From Nocardia aurantiaca (GTDB lineage: Bacteria; Actinomycetota; Actinomycetes; Mycobacteriales; Mycobacteriaceae): a stretch of DNA of 64,000 nt. The stretch is taken from contig NZ_WMBB01000003.1 of the NCBI RefSeq assembly GCF_009708175.1, positions 496,001-560,000 on the forward strand, given 5' to 3'. Positions 15,378-23,721 of the stretch are shown one piece after another. Within the stretch, counting starts at the first letter, position 1; each line of letters opens with the position of its first letter. The translations under genes were made by a program, and so were the position numbers. The notes under the pieces are model-generated. The model worked only from the letters and a program-made list of their open reading frames with translations. It made no database searches and was not told the origin of the DNA.

Positions 15378-16067
15378 GATGTCTGGACACTACCTGCCGT
15401 CGTGTCATCGGCAGAATAGGATGTCCTGGGCCGCAGTTGGTCTCGCTGCCCGCCACGCGCGCTGGCCGGTTCGGTCAGCGCAGTACGCGGCAGATGAGTG
15501 CGTTTCCGCGGGTGGCCTCGGTACGTGGCGGTGACGGGCGGCGGGTCAGCTCACCGTAGTCAGGGCGGGGGTTGCCAGGCGCCGACCGCGACGCGGTCAG
15601 GCTGCCCGCGACCCGGTCGACGAGGACCGGGACCGCGATGAGCCCCAGCGGAACCACCAGGCCGACGATCTGCCAGCGTTCGGCGACCGGCTTGCCGGGC
15701 GATAGCGTCCTCTCGGCCGAAACGGCATGTGCAGCTTGCTGATCCGAGCGCGATCCTGCGGGAGCGATCTGAAATCCAGCAACGCTGGACAAGCCATTGA
15801 GACGAATGTTAACGTCGCTCCAGTTTCTAGCTCCGCTAGACTTTGGGAAGGGGGGCCGAAAATGCTCATTGGCACCGGTTCATTGCCATTGCCGGACTGC
15901 GCCGCGCTGATCCTGTTCTGATCTCAGGGCACGGGTTGGGCAGTGCCGCCGAACCGCCGACGCAAGACGCGCGGGACGCGGCAGGCAACAGCGTGCGCTT
16001 CCCGCCCAACAACTTCCGGATGATCGCCGGGGCACACCTGATATCGAATCACTGAGGAGTAACTGAC
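15378..16067. other. Long intergenic region with hairpin repeat and possible gene remnant
   Basis: 690 nt before the F420-type gene. It contains a good hairpin repeat (15459-15505). On the minus strand at about 15590-15680 a frame encodes a hydrophobic stretch (IVGLVVPLGLIAVPVLVDRV) preceded by AERWQ, which looks like a leftover membrane segment without start or domain. No intact gene seen. Confidence 0.45.
15459..15505 (+). repeat. Hairpin repeat copy 4
   Basis: GCGCTGGCC-GGTTC-GGTCAGCGC, same stem and loop as copy 2, then AGTACGCGGCAGATGAGTGC. Located upstream of the PPOX-family gene on the opposite strand. Confidence 0.75.
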
Positions 16068-16466
16068 ATGACCTTCACCATCAACGAACTACAGTTCCTC
16101 GCGGAGGCCGGGATCGGTCGGCTGGCCACGGTCTCGTCCGACGGCGTTGTGCAGAACAACCCGACCAGCTATCGGGTGAACGCCGACGGCACGATCGACA
16201 TCGGGGGCATGCGGATGCGTGCCAGCCGAAAGTACCGCAATGTCGAGGCGGGCAGCCGGGTATCGTTCGTCATCGACCAACAGGTTTCATTGGAGCCGTA
16301 TGTGATTCGCGGCATCGAGGTACGCGGCACGGCAGAGGCGCTCGATGACGAGGAGCCACCGTTCCAACCCCAGGAACGCGCGGTCATCCGAATTCACCCC
16401 GAACGGGTCATCTCCTGGGGCATCGACGGCGGATCCTTCGACTTCACCAGTCGCGGCGTCGACTAG
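16068..16466 (+). CDS. PPOX class F420-dependent oxidoreductase
   Basis: A 132-residue split-barrel protein of the mycobacterial F420-dependent PPOX group: MTFTINELQFLAEAGIGRLATVSSDGVVQNNPTSY, then GGMRMRASRKYRNVEAGSRVSFVIDQ, a RGIEVRGTAEAL strand and RAVIRIHPERVISWGID. GAGGAG lies 9 nt before ATG 16068. Such proteins bind F420 and reduce unsaturated or quinone-like compounds. It stands alone; the monooxygenase operon downstream converges on it. Confidence 0.85.
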   Translation: MTFTINELQFLAEAGIGRLATVSSDGVVQNNPTSYRVNADGTIDIGGMRMRASRKYRNVEAGSRVSFVIDQQVSLEPYVIRGIEVRGTAEALDDEEPPFQPQERAVIRIHPERVISWGIDGGSFDFTSRGVD

Positions 16467-16670
16467 TCAGCCATCGTGGGCGATCCCGTAAGAAAGGCCG
16501 TCACCGGCCATCCGGTAGTGCACGGAATCGACCACGTCGGCGAGTGAGACCGGCCACCACGACATCGGTTACGTCGACCTTCGGTACGTAGTGGGGATCT
16601 GATCCAGCAGGACCATCGATCACTGACGGCACAATTCCCCTGCACCTGACGAAATGTTCGTGAGTGTGGC

Positions 16671-18230
16671 TCAGTCGGTTCCTTCCGGTGACGCCGAGCT
16701 GGTGTGTGCCCGCCGCGCGCTCGGCGCGAACCGCGGAAGCGATGCGCACAGGGCCGACGGAGTTCCCGCGCAGTTCTGCACGGTGCCGTCCGGCCGAACC
16801 AGGACGGCGACCGCGCGGGCACGGCGAAGCCAGTGATGCAGTGCCGTACCCGGCTCGGGGCGCAGCACCGCACCGCCGCGTTGTTCCACGATCGTGCGGT
16901 CGCGTGGCGACAGGTCGAGCGTCGTGATGACGGCGTAGCGCCCCGCGATGATGTCGTCGACTCGCAGCCCCTCGGCCAGTCGCTCGTTCGGGATCAATCG
17001 GCCGGCCAGACCCCGCCGTATCCGCGGTGCGGCCACCAACGCGGAACGGTGCAGAGGCGGGGATTCGCCGCTGGTGACCATTCGGGTGAGTCCGGGCATC
17101 AGGTGCAGTCGCGGCGCGATGAGGTCGCGCAGCCGGTTGCCCAGTTCGCCGCCTTCGGTCATCGTCACACCGGTGACTTTCGCCAGCCGGATCATCGCGC
17201 GCGCGTGCGGTTTTCGCTCGGGTTCGTAGGTGTCGAGCACACTGTCGGGCAGCTCGCCGCGCAGCACTCCGGCCAGCTTCCAGCTGAGGTTGGCGGCATC
17301 GCGCAAACCCGCGCCCATGCCTTGCCCGACGAACGGCGGCGTGAGGTGGGCAGCGTCGCCGAGCAGGAAGACGCGCCCGCTGCGCCACCGGTCGGCCAGC
17401 TGTGCGCGGAAGGTGTATTCCGCGACCCGCACCAATTCCAGTCCCTCGCGGTCGGTTTCCTCGAGCCACGGTGCGAGCAGCGGCCACAGTCGGGCGAGAT
17501 CAGGGTAATCGGCGGCGGTCTCGCCGGGCCGCAATCGAAATTCCCAGCGGTAGCGGGTCCCGCCGATGCGCATATAGGTCGCTGCGCGCCTCGGGTCGCA
17601 GACCTGGTGCACGCCTTCCCAGTGTCCCGGTTCGGCCGTCGTGGCGATGTCGACGACCAGCCAGCGCTGCTCGAATCGCAGGTCCTGCATGCGTGCGCCG
17701 ATCGCGTCGCGCACCAGGCTGTTCGCGCCGTCGCACCCCAGGACATAGTTCGCCCGAACGGATTCAGCGCGCCCAGTGATCCGATCATCGAAATCTACTC
17801 GAACACAACCATTTTCCGACTTGACGGCGGCGACTTCCACGCCGCCTCGCAGCGTCACGGCCGGGTAGCGCTCGAGGTTGGCGCGCAGCAGCGCCTCGAG
17901 CTCCGGTTGGTCGAACAGGTTGGCCTCCGGGAACCCGTTGCGTCCCCCGGTCGGATCGCGATCGAATTGCGCCAGCACCCGATGACTCGGATCCACCAGG
18001 CGCAGCCCCAGCGCGGGCCGGGTGATCGCATCGAATTCCTCGCCGATACCCAGACATTCGACGATCCGCCGGATCTCACCGTCGAGGTGGACCGCGCGCG
18101 GCTGCGGGTAGACGCCCTCCCACCGCTCCAGCACCAGCGATTCGATGCCGTACTGCGCGAGCAGCGTGGCCGCGGTGAGCCCGGCCGGACCCGCACCGAC
18201 GATCACGACCGGAATTGTCGGTGAGCTCAT
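16671..18230 (-). CDS. FAD-dependent aromatic monooxygenase (MhpA/PheA type)
   Basis: A 519-residue flavoprotein hydroxylase. It has the N-terminal FAD motif VVIVGAGPAGLTAATLLA with a conserved Glu ending the second strand (LVLERW). The GD motif GRVFLLGDAAHLTPPFVGQGMGAGLRDAANLSWKL lies near residue 290. The C-terminal thioredoxin-like region is typical of phenol-hydroxylase-type enzymes. It should hydroxylate an aromatic ring with NAD(P)H and O2. It is the last gene of the 22561-to-16671 operon, overlapping the DoxX gene by 4 nt, and probably makes the catechol that the operon's extradiol dioxygenase cleaves. The real substrate is unknown. Confidence 0.9.
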   Translation of the reverse strand: MSSPTIPVVIVGAGPAGLTAATLLAQYGIESLVLERWEGVYPQPRAVHLDGEIRRIVECLGIGEEFDAITRPALGLRLVDPSHRVLAQFDRDPTGGRNGFPEANLFDQPELEALLRANLERYPAVTLRGGVEVAAVKSENGCVRVDFDDRITGRAESVRANYVLGCDGANSLVRDAIGARMQDLRFEQRWLVVDIATTAEPGHWEGVHQVCDPRRAATYMRIGGTRYRWEFRLRPGETAADYPDLARLWPLLAPWLEETDREGLELVRVAEYTFRAQLADRWRSGRVFLLGDAAHLTPPFVGQGMGAGLRDAANLSWKLAGVLRGELPDSVLDTYEPERKPHARAMIRLAKVTGVTMTEGGELGNRLRDLIAPRLHLMPGLTRMVTSGESPPLHRSALVAAPRIRRGLAGRLIPNERLAEGLRVDDIIAGRYAVITTLDLSPRDRTIVEQRGGAVLRPEPGTALHHWLRRARAVAVLVRPDGTVQNCAGTPSALCASLPRFAPSARRAHTSSASPEGTD

Positions 18231-18583
18231 GAGGGCTCACCCGTCAACGTGAGAACGTATGCCGCGACCGCCAGCGCCGTACCGGCGGCAGGCGCGACTT
18301 CCGTTGTACCGTCACCGTTTCGGAGGTGGCTCGCGGCCGCACCGGCCATCAACATGACCAGTCCGATCCCTGCCGCCCTGCCGATCGCGGGCCGGACCGG
18401 CCCCAGCAGTACTCCGCCGGCCGCGGCGATCTCGACCGCGCCGATCCAGCGATAGGCGGCTGTCGAGTACCCGAGATGCTCCGCGCGTTCGCGCATTGAC
18501 GCGACAGCCGCGAGCTTGGCCGCCCCCAGGGACAGGAACTCGGCCGCCAGCACGCCCGCGAGCACTTTCGACACGGTTTTCAT
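18227..18583 (-). CDS. DoxX-family membrane protein
   Basis: A protein of 118 residues with four hydrophobic segments (VLAGVLAAEFLSLGAAKLAAV, YRWIGAVEIAAAGGVLLGP, AAGIGLVMLMAGAAASHL, AAGTALAVAAYVLTL), the DoxX layout. It sits in the inner membrane. The DoxX group includes quinone-linked and redox-associated proteins; its job in this operon could be electron delivery or membrane association of the hydroxylase, but this is inference. Overlaps both neighbours by 4 nt, so it is certainly part of the operon. Confidence 0.82.
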   Translation of the reverse strand: MKTVSKVLAGVLAAEFLSLGAAKLAAVASMRERAEHLGYSTAAYRWIGAVEIAAAGGVLLGPVRPAIGRAAGIGLVMLMAGAAASHLRNGDGTTEVAPAAGTALAVAAYVLTLTGEPS

Positions 18584-20496
18584 CGCCGCACCTCGACATT
18601 CCAGTCGATCGCATAGCGACCCAGGACCGCCTCGACCGTGCCGCGCTCGGCATCGGAGTCGAGCGTGACGGTGGCGGCGATCGCGCCGTCCTCCACCGCG
18701 GTGGCGACACCTGCGACTCCGGAGAGCGTGGCGAGCGCGTCGAGCAGTTCACGGCGGGTAGCATCCGCGCGCAGACCCAGCTTGTATGGCTTGCCGACAT
18801 CCGTGACGGGCAGCGCGTCGAGGATGGTGACCGTCTTGGGCGCGGCGGCGCGCTCATGTACCCGTTGGGCGGCCCACGCCACCAGTTCGCGCTCGGTGAC
18901 ATCGGCGCCCGTGGTCAGCGCGACATAGGCGACGGGGATCTCGCCGGCGTGCACGTCCGGTCGGCCGACCGCCCCGGCCGCACTGACCTGCGGGTGGCTC
19001 AGCAAGGCGTCCTCGATGCTCGCGGGGTCGATATTGTGGCCGCCGCGGATGATGAGATCCTTTGCGCGACCGTGCAAATGAATGAAACCGTCGTCGTCGA
19101 TGTGGGCCAGATCGCCGGTGCTCAGCCAGCCCTCGACCAGGGTGCCCAGACCGTCGAGGCGATAGCCGTGTTCGTCACGGCCGGCCACGTATCCGGCGAA
19201 AACCGTGGGGCCGCTGATGACCAACATGCCGGTCTCTCCCGCGGGCAGTCGCTCCCACGGCCCGTCCTCGGCCGTGCGGACGACCGCGACCTGCTGGTAG
19301 GGCATACGCTGCCCCACCGCGCCGATTCGGTGAGCTTCGGGGAAGCTGCGCGCGGTCGCGCAGGTGGCCTCGGTGAGGCCGTATCCCTCCACCAGAGTGA
19401 TCCCGGTATGCCCCTGGAAATCCTCACGAACCGCGAGCGGCAGCGGCGACGCGCCGACCATCGCATAGCGCAAGCTCGAGATATCGGCATCGATCGGGCA
19501 CTGGGCCAACACCGCGTACACCGTCGGCACCGCGCTCATCGCGGCGATCCGGTAGTGCGCCACGATATTCCAGAACTCCGCGTACAGCGCGAGGTCCCGG
19601 TACCCCAGCGGACCGGCCCACACCACCGAATGACCACGGAACAGCGGCGCGAGCAGGGTCACGACCAGCGCGTTGACGTGGAACAGCGGCAGCGCGGCGA
19701 AGATCACCGACTCCTCGTCGAACAGGGAGTTGGCGGCGATCATCCACGCGTTGGCGACCTCGCCGCAATGGCGGTGCGCGGCAAGCTTCGGCACCCCGGT
19801 CGTCCCGCCGGTGTGAAACAGCGCCGCCAGATCCGAGGCAGCCGGCGGCTTTCCGCGAAAACGAGTCGAATCCTGGTCGGCGGCCAGGGCATCGAGGTAG
19901 CCGACCCTGAGGTCCGCGATCGTAGGCAGTGCCGGTGGCAGCGCCGGGGCGGAGGTCGGACGCACCACCAGCAGGGCATCCAAGAAACCGCGGGCGGCCA
20001 GTTCCCGTGCGGCGACCCAGGTGTCGGGGGCGAGCTCCGGGCCGGCGGTGATCAGGACCCGTGCACCCGAGCGGCGCAGCAGTTCGGCGATGTGATCATG
20101 TGACAGGCCGCCGTTGATCGGCGCGGCGATGCCCGCCAGCTGTGCGGCCAGAGTCGCCGGGATGAGCTCCGCGCAGTTGGGTGCGATGAGCGCGACCGCG
20201 TCGGTGCGGCGCACCCCCAACTCGTGCAGCAGGTTCGCGTACCGGTGGACGTCGGCCAGCAGTTGGGAGTAGCTGCGCCGCAATGGTTCTCGCCAGCGTG
20301 TTGCCTCCGGAAGCACAGTGAGCGCGATACGTTCGGGCCATCGCGCCGCCGCCCGGGTGAGCAGGGCGTAGGTCGATTCGGGCAGACCACGTGCCGCGAG
20401 GGGCACCGCTTCGATGTCCGCCAGGTCCTCCGGGTCGGCGTAGCGGGGCCACAGCAGTTCCTCGGAGGCGGTCGCGAGGGTCGCGTTGTCGGTCAC
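18580..20496 (-). CDS. Acyl-CoA synthetase (adenylate-forming ligase)
   Basis: A 638-residue ANL-family enzyme. The phosphate-binding loop is LFHTGGTTGVPKLAAHRH, a variant seen in a subgroup of bacterial acyl-CoA synthetases. Further motifs are EGYGLTEAT, STGDLAHIDDDGF and HLHGRAKDLIIRGGHNIDPASIE; the C-terminal domain has TDVGKPYKLGLR with the catalytic lysine. It activates a carboxylic acid to its CoA thioester via an acyl-adenylate. Its place between a fumarylacetoacetase-type hydrolase and a ring hydroxylase suggests it activates an aromatic acid substrate or a ring-cleavage product. 4-nt overlaps on both sides. Confidence 0.9.
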   Translation of the reverse strand: MTDNATLATASEELLWPRYADPEDLADIEAVPLAARGLPESTYALLTRAAARWPERIALTVLPEATRWREPLRRSYSQLLADVHRYANLLHELGVRRTDAVALIAPNCAELIPATLAAQLAGIAAPINGGLSHDHIAELLRRSGARVLITAGPELAPDTWVAARELAARGFLDALLVVRPTSAPALPPALPTIADLRVGYLDALAADQDSTRFRGKPPAASDLAALFHTGGTTGVPKLAAHRHCGEVANAWMIAANSLFDEESVIFAALPLFHVNALVVTLLAPLFRGHSVVWAGPLGYRDLALYAEFWNIVAHYRIAAMSAVPTVYAVLAQCPIDADISSLRYAMVGASPLPLAVREDFQGHTGITLVEGYGLTEATCATARSFPEAHRIGAVGQRMPYQQVAVVRTAEDGPWERLPAGETGMLVISGPTVFAGYVAGRDEHGYRLDGLGTLVEGWLSTGDLAHIDDDGFIHLHGRAKDLIIRGGHNIDPASIEDALLSHPQVSAAGAVGRPDVHAGEIPVAYVALTTGADVTERELVAWAAQRVHERAAAPKTVTILDALPVTDVGKPYKLGLRADATRRELLDALATLSGVAGVATAVEDGAIAATVTLDSDAERGTVEAVLGRYAIDWNVEVRR

Positions 20497-21431
20497 CGCG
20501 CGTGCCTCACGACCGTGCGCTGGCGCCCCAGGTCGATGGCGCCGTCATCGGTGCCGATCGCGGCCTCGACCACGTCCCCGTCCTTCAGATACTTCGGATT
20601 CTTGGCCTGGCCTTGGAAGAACAGCTTCCACTTGACCTTCGGCGGCAGCAGCGAGGCGATGATCTCCACCGCCTTCGGCGGTGCGCTGATCGCGGTGCCG
20701 ACCGGGGTGCCGGTGAGCAGGAGGTCCCCGGAGTCCATCCGCTGGAACCGGGTCAGCGCGGCCAGCGTCTCGACGGGCCGGTAGATCATGTCCGCGACCG
20801 TCATGTCCTGGCGCGCTTGACCGTTGACCCACAGTCGCAGCCGCAGGTCGCCGAACCGCGTCAGCTCGTCGGCGTCCAGCAGCACCAGCGCCGGTCCGAC
20901 CGGAGTGAAGGTGGGGTACGACTTCGCCTCGTAGAACTGGGTTTTCGGCAACTGGACATCGCGCGCGGAGACATCGTTCGTGATGACCAGCCCCGCGATG
21001 TAGTCCGCGAGGTTCTCCGCCGTGACGTCCGAACCGACGGGCATGTCGCGGCCGAAGACGAGGCCGATCTCCACTTCGTAGTCGAGAAGTCGCACGTGGG
21101 CGGGCCGGATGACATCGTCGTAGGGCCCGCTGATCGATCCGGACGACTTCCGGAAGAACGTCAGCGGCACCGACTCGGGGTCCATGCCCGAGTCCTGTAC
21201 GTGCGAGGCGAAGTTCGTCATCTGCGCCACCACACGACACGGCGCGGTCACCGGCGAAATCAGCGACAGACCGTCCACTGCGACGACGTCCGCGCCGGCT
21301 GCCGCGGCGGCGATCGCGTCACGATCGGCCAGTAGTTCCCGCGTGGTCGTCGCCGCGGTGTCGATGCGGGCCGCGCCCGCAGGGGTCTGCACCCACCAGG
21401 CGTCGGCGGTGCGGAGTACGGATGTGCTCAT
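20493..21431 (-). CDS. Fumarylacetoacetate hydrolase-family protein
   Basis: A 312-residue protein from ATG 21431, chosen because it overlaps the upstream stop by ATGA and starts the FAH N-terminal domain; the longer frame upstream lies in another gene. Motifs: FFRKSSGSISGPYDDVIRP, DYEVEIGLVFGRDMPVGSDVTAENLADYIAGLVITNDVSARDVQ (metal-binding Glu/Asp residues), TFTPVGPALV and DSGDLLLTGTPVGTA. The family hydrolyses or decarboxylates ring-cleavage products with a divalent metal. It would act right after the extradiol dioxygenase encoded upstream. Confidence 0.9.
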   Translation of the reverse strand: MSTSVLRTADAWWVQTPAGAARIDTAATTTRELLADRDAIAAAAAGADVVAVDGLSLISPVTAPCRVVAQMTNFASHVQDSGMDPESVPLTFFRKSSGSISGPYDDVIRPAHVRLLDYEVEIGLVFGRDMPVGSDVTAENLADYIAGLVITNDVSARDVQLPKTQFYEAKSYPTFTPVGPALVLLDADELTRFGDLRLRLWVNGQARQDMTVADMIYRPVETLAALTRFQRMDSGDLLLTGTPVGTAISAPPKAVEIIASLLPPKVKWKLFFQGQAKNPKYLKDGDVVEAAIGTDDGAIDLGRQRTVVRHAR

Positions 21432-22561
21432 GAGTTGGCCACTTTCAACAGGCCGCGCAGGCGGCGGAGATCGAATTCGTTGTCCCGGCGCAGCGCGCCG
21501 ACGATCGCGCGCAGTTCGCGCAGCGATTCGACACCCGGCTCGAGGCCGAGGAAGTCCTTCGTCGCGGGCGGGCCCCACTGCGCCAGACCGGAAGCGCTCA
21601 TCGGCGCCCAGCCAGGCTCGAGCGTGCAGTCGAACATGTCGCCGTCGCTGAAATGCTCGACCATGAAGCCGTCGGGATCGCGCCAGTAGTCGAAGATCTG
21701 GCTGCCCTGAATATGGCGTCCGATCCCCCACGATCGGCGATAGCCCTGCTCGCGCAGGTATTCGCCACCGGCCGCGAGCGCGTCCAGGTCGGCGACCTGA
21801 TACGCGGAGTGCACATATCGGTTGGACGGCCCGAGCGTCAGCGCGAGCGTGTGGTGATCGGCGGGCACCGCGCCCCGGTCGCAACGGATGAAGCTCATGA
21901 CGGGTCCGCGCTCACGCTGGCCCGGATAGTAGAGGAAATCGCTGACGATCAGGCCCAGATTCCGCAGGTACCAGTCGAGGGTCTCCCGGTACCTCGTCGT
22001 CTGGAACACGACATGCCCGAGTCGCTGCACGCGCGCCGGTGCCCGCGGCGGTCGCTGGGTGGCATTGGCCCGCACCAAGTCGTGCCCGAAATTGAACAGG
22101 TGCGGCTGCTGGGCCGGCAAGGACGCCAATTCGTGGGTCCCGGCGACCACCCGCACCCGCAGGCGGCTCGGATCCGCGAGATCGACGGTCAGTCCGCCCA
22201 ATGCTTCCGGCAACGGCACGGGCCGCGCGCCGGTCGCCTCGGCCAGCCGCCGCAGATCGGCGGCATCGGCGGCGCGGAAGGCCGGACCGACGAAACGCGA
22301 GCGGGCCGCGCGGCGGATGAGCACGCAGGGTGAGCCGGGATCCGTCCCGCGCAGCTGCAACCCGTCGGCCGTTCGCAGCGCGGTCGCGAAGCCGAAGGCG
22401 TGGGCGAAAGCCTCCGCTCGGTCCAGATCGGGCTTCTCGAACTCCAGCCAGGCCAGATCGAGCACCTTGACCACGGGATTGCGTGCCCGGCCGGAATGCT
22501 CGCCCGCCGATGCCCCGTGTTCGCTGTGCACCCCGCTGTGCACATCGTGATGGCCGCTCAT
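21428..22561 (-). CDS. VOC-family extradiol (catechol 2,3-) dioxygenase
   Basis: A 377-residue protein with two glyoxalase/VOC modules. In the second, RLGHVVFQT, HHTLALTLGP and DPDGFMVEHFSDGD supply the two His and one Glu expected for Fe(II) in type I extradiol dioxygenases. The first module lacks them, as usual. The N-terminal 25 residues are unusually His-rich (HHDVHSGVHSEH), perhaps metal loading. First gene of the operon, followed by FAH hydrolase, CoA ligase, DoxX and FAD hydroxylase, all with 4-nt overlaps. This order fits meta-cleavage of a catechol-type intermediate. Confidence 0.87.
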   Translation of the reverse strand: MSGHHDVHSGVHSEHGASAGEHSGRARNPVVKVLDLAWLEFEKPDLDRAEAFAHAFGFATALRTADGLQLRGTDPGSPCVLIRRAARSRFVGPAFRAADAADLRRLAEATGARPVPLPEALGGLTVDLADPSRLRVRVVAGTHELASLPAQQPHLFNFGHDLVRANATQRPPRAPARVQRLGHVVFQTTRYRETLDWYLRNLGLIVSDFLYYPGQRERGPVMSFIRCDRGAVPADHHTLALTLGPSNRYVHSAYQVADLDALAAGGEYLREQGYRRSWGIGRHIQGSQIFDYWRDPDGFMVEHFSDGDMFDCTLEPGWAPMSASGLAQWGPPATKDFLGLEPGVESLRELRAIVGALRRDNEFDLRRLRGLLKVANS

Positions 22562-22581
22562 CGACCACTCCCTTCACTTGC

Positions 22582-22595
22582 TGACGATATCGTCA
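22582..22595. promoter_or_regulatory. TetR operator 1
   Basis: TGACGATATCGTCA is a perfect 14-bp palindrome, 21 nt before the dioxygenase start. It shares the TGACG-N4-CGTCA pattern with the second site 44 bp away. The two probably bind the divergently encoded TetR protein and control both directions. Confidence 0.75.
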
Positions 22596-22625
22596 CTTAC
22601 GAGAAGGGCCTCAGTCAAGCATGTC

Positions 22626-22639
22626 TGACGATTCCGTCA
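22626..22639. promoter_or_regulatory. TetR operator 2
   Basis: TGACGATTCCGTCA has the same TGACG/CGTCA arms as operator 1 with a different 4-nt centre. It lies 47 nt before the TetR start. Centre-to-centre spacing is 44 bp, about four helical turns, placing both sites on one face of the DNA. Confidence 0.72.
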
Positions 22640-22685
22640 ATATTGATCCGGGCGGCTACGATGAATCGGAAGGAGAGGGGCATAG

Positions 22686-23345
22686 ATGACCGCACGCAAC
22701 GGGTCGGAACCCAACCGCCTGGAACGCCGCAAGGCCCGCACGCGCGCCGCGCTGGTCGGCGCGGCGCAATCACTGCTTGCCGAGGGCAAACTCAACGTGC
22801 CGATCCTCGAGATCACCCAGGCCGCCGACGTCGGCATGGGATCGTTCTACAACCATTTCCAGAGCCGCGAGGAGCTGTTCCAAGCCGCCGTCGAGGAGGC
22901 GCTGGACCGTCACGGCGCGCTCCTCGACCTGCTGTGCGAAGACATCGACGATCCGGCTCAGATCTTCGCGCAGAGCTTCCGCCTCACCGGCCGCCTGCAC
23001 CGCCTGCATCCCACCCTCAGCAAGGTCCTGCTCAACGACGGGCTCAACCTCGCGAACTCCGACCGGGGGCTCGCGCCCCGCGCACGTCGTGATATCGAGG
23101 CCGCAGCCGAAGCCGGGCGATTCGACATTCGAGACCCGGAACTGTCGATGACCGTCGTCGCCGGCGCGGCCCTGTGCCTCGGACGGCTGCTCCACGAGCA
23201 TCCGGAACGCGATGACGCCGCGGCCACCGACCAGGTCGCCGAGGATCTGCTACGCATGTTCGGTCTCTCGCCCGCGGAAGCCCACGAAATCTGCCAGCGC
23301 CCGCTGCCCACTGTGGACCCGCCGCGAGACGGCTCGGCCACTTAG
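22686..23345 (+). CDS. TetR/AcrR-family regulator of the aromatic operon
   Basis: A 219-residue repressor-type protein. The N-terminal HTH (about 10-60) reads ERRKARTRAALVGAAQSLLAEG, ILEITQAADVGMGSFYNHFQSREELF. The C-terminal ligand domain is helical. ATG 22686 has GGAGAGG upstream. It diverges from the five-gene catabolic operon, and the 124-nt gap carries two matching 14-bp operators. The simplest model is autoregulated repression relieved by a pathway intermediate, possibly a CoA thioester, but the ligand cannot be read from sequence. Confidence 0.93.
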   Translation: MTARNGSEPNRLERRKARTRAALVGAAQSLLAEGKLNVPILEITQAADVGMGSFYNHFQSREELFQAAVEEALDRHGALLDLLCEDIDDPAQIFAQSFRLTGRLHRLHPTLSKVLLNDGLNLANSDRGLAPRARRDIEAAAEAGRFDIRDPELSMTVVAGAALCLGRLLHEHPERDDAAATDQVAEDLLRMFGLSPAEAHEICQRPLPTVDPPRDGSAT

Positions 23346-23721
23346 GCTCGAAACCGAATTGCCGGGAAGCCCGGTCAACAGCCGCCGTCGGCGTGCGACG
23401 CGGCAGCCCCGGACCGACCACCGCGGACATGACATACGCGACGGCCTGAAAATCACATCGCGTCGACCGCTGCTGACATGAGGAATCACCCTCGATGCCG
23501 ATGGCATGCTCGACGGTCAGGCGGGAAGGGTTCGATCGAAGTTGCCGCTGCCCGGTTCCGACCGTCGGCCTGCGTGAAACGATAACTGTTGTGCTGCAAC
23601 AATTTTCGCTGTGCCGAGCCGAACCCGCATATCGGGATCGGCTTCTCGCGCGTGAGTTCACGCAGTGGGCGCGGATCTCCAGGAGACATGGGGTGACGAC
23701 CGGCGACGGCAGCGCGGAGAG
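23346..23721. other. Intergenic region between convergent genes
   Basis: 376 nt between the end of the TetR gene and the end of the disordered protein gene. Short frames only, none with a credible start. No terminator hairpin recognised. Confidence 0.4.

Noticed and set aside
15475..15792. Small minus-strand membrane protein gene
   Set aside because: One hydrophobic stretch only, frame runs through the hairpin repeat, no ribosome binding site; treated as remnant.
16704..18224. 506-codon open frame antisense to the FAD monooxygenase
   Set aside because: Composition artefact of high-GC3 coding DNA; no domains, and the opposite strand encodes a complete flavoprotein with correct motifs.
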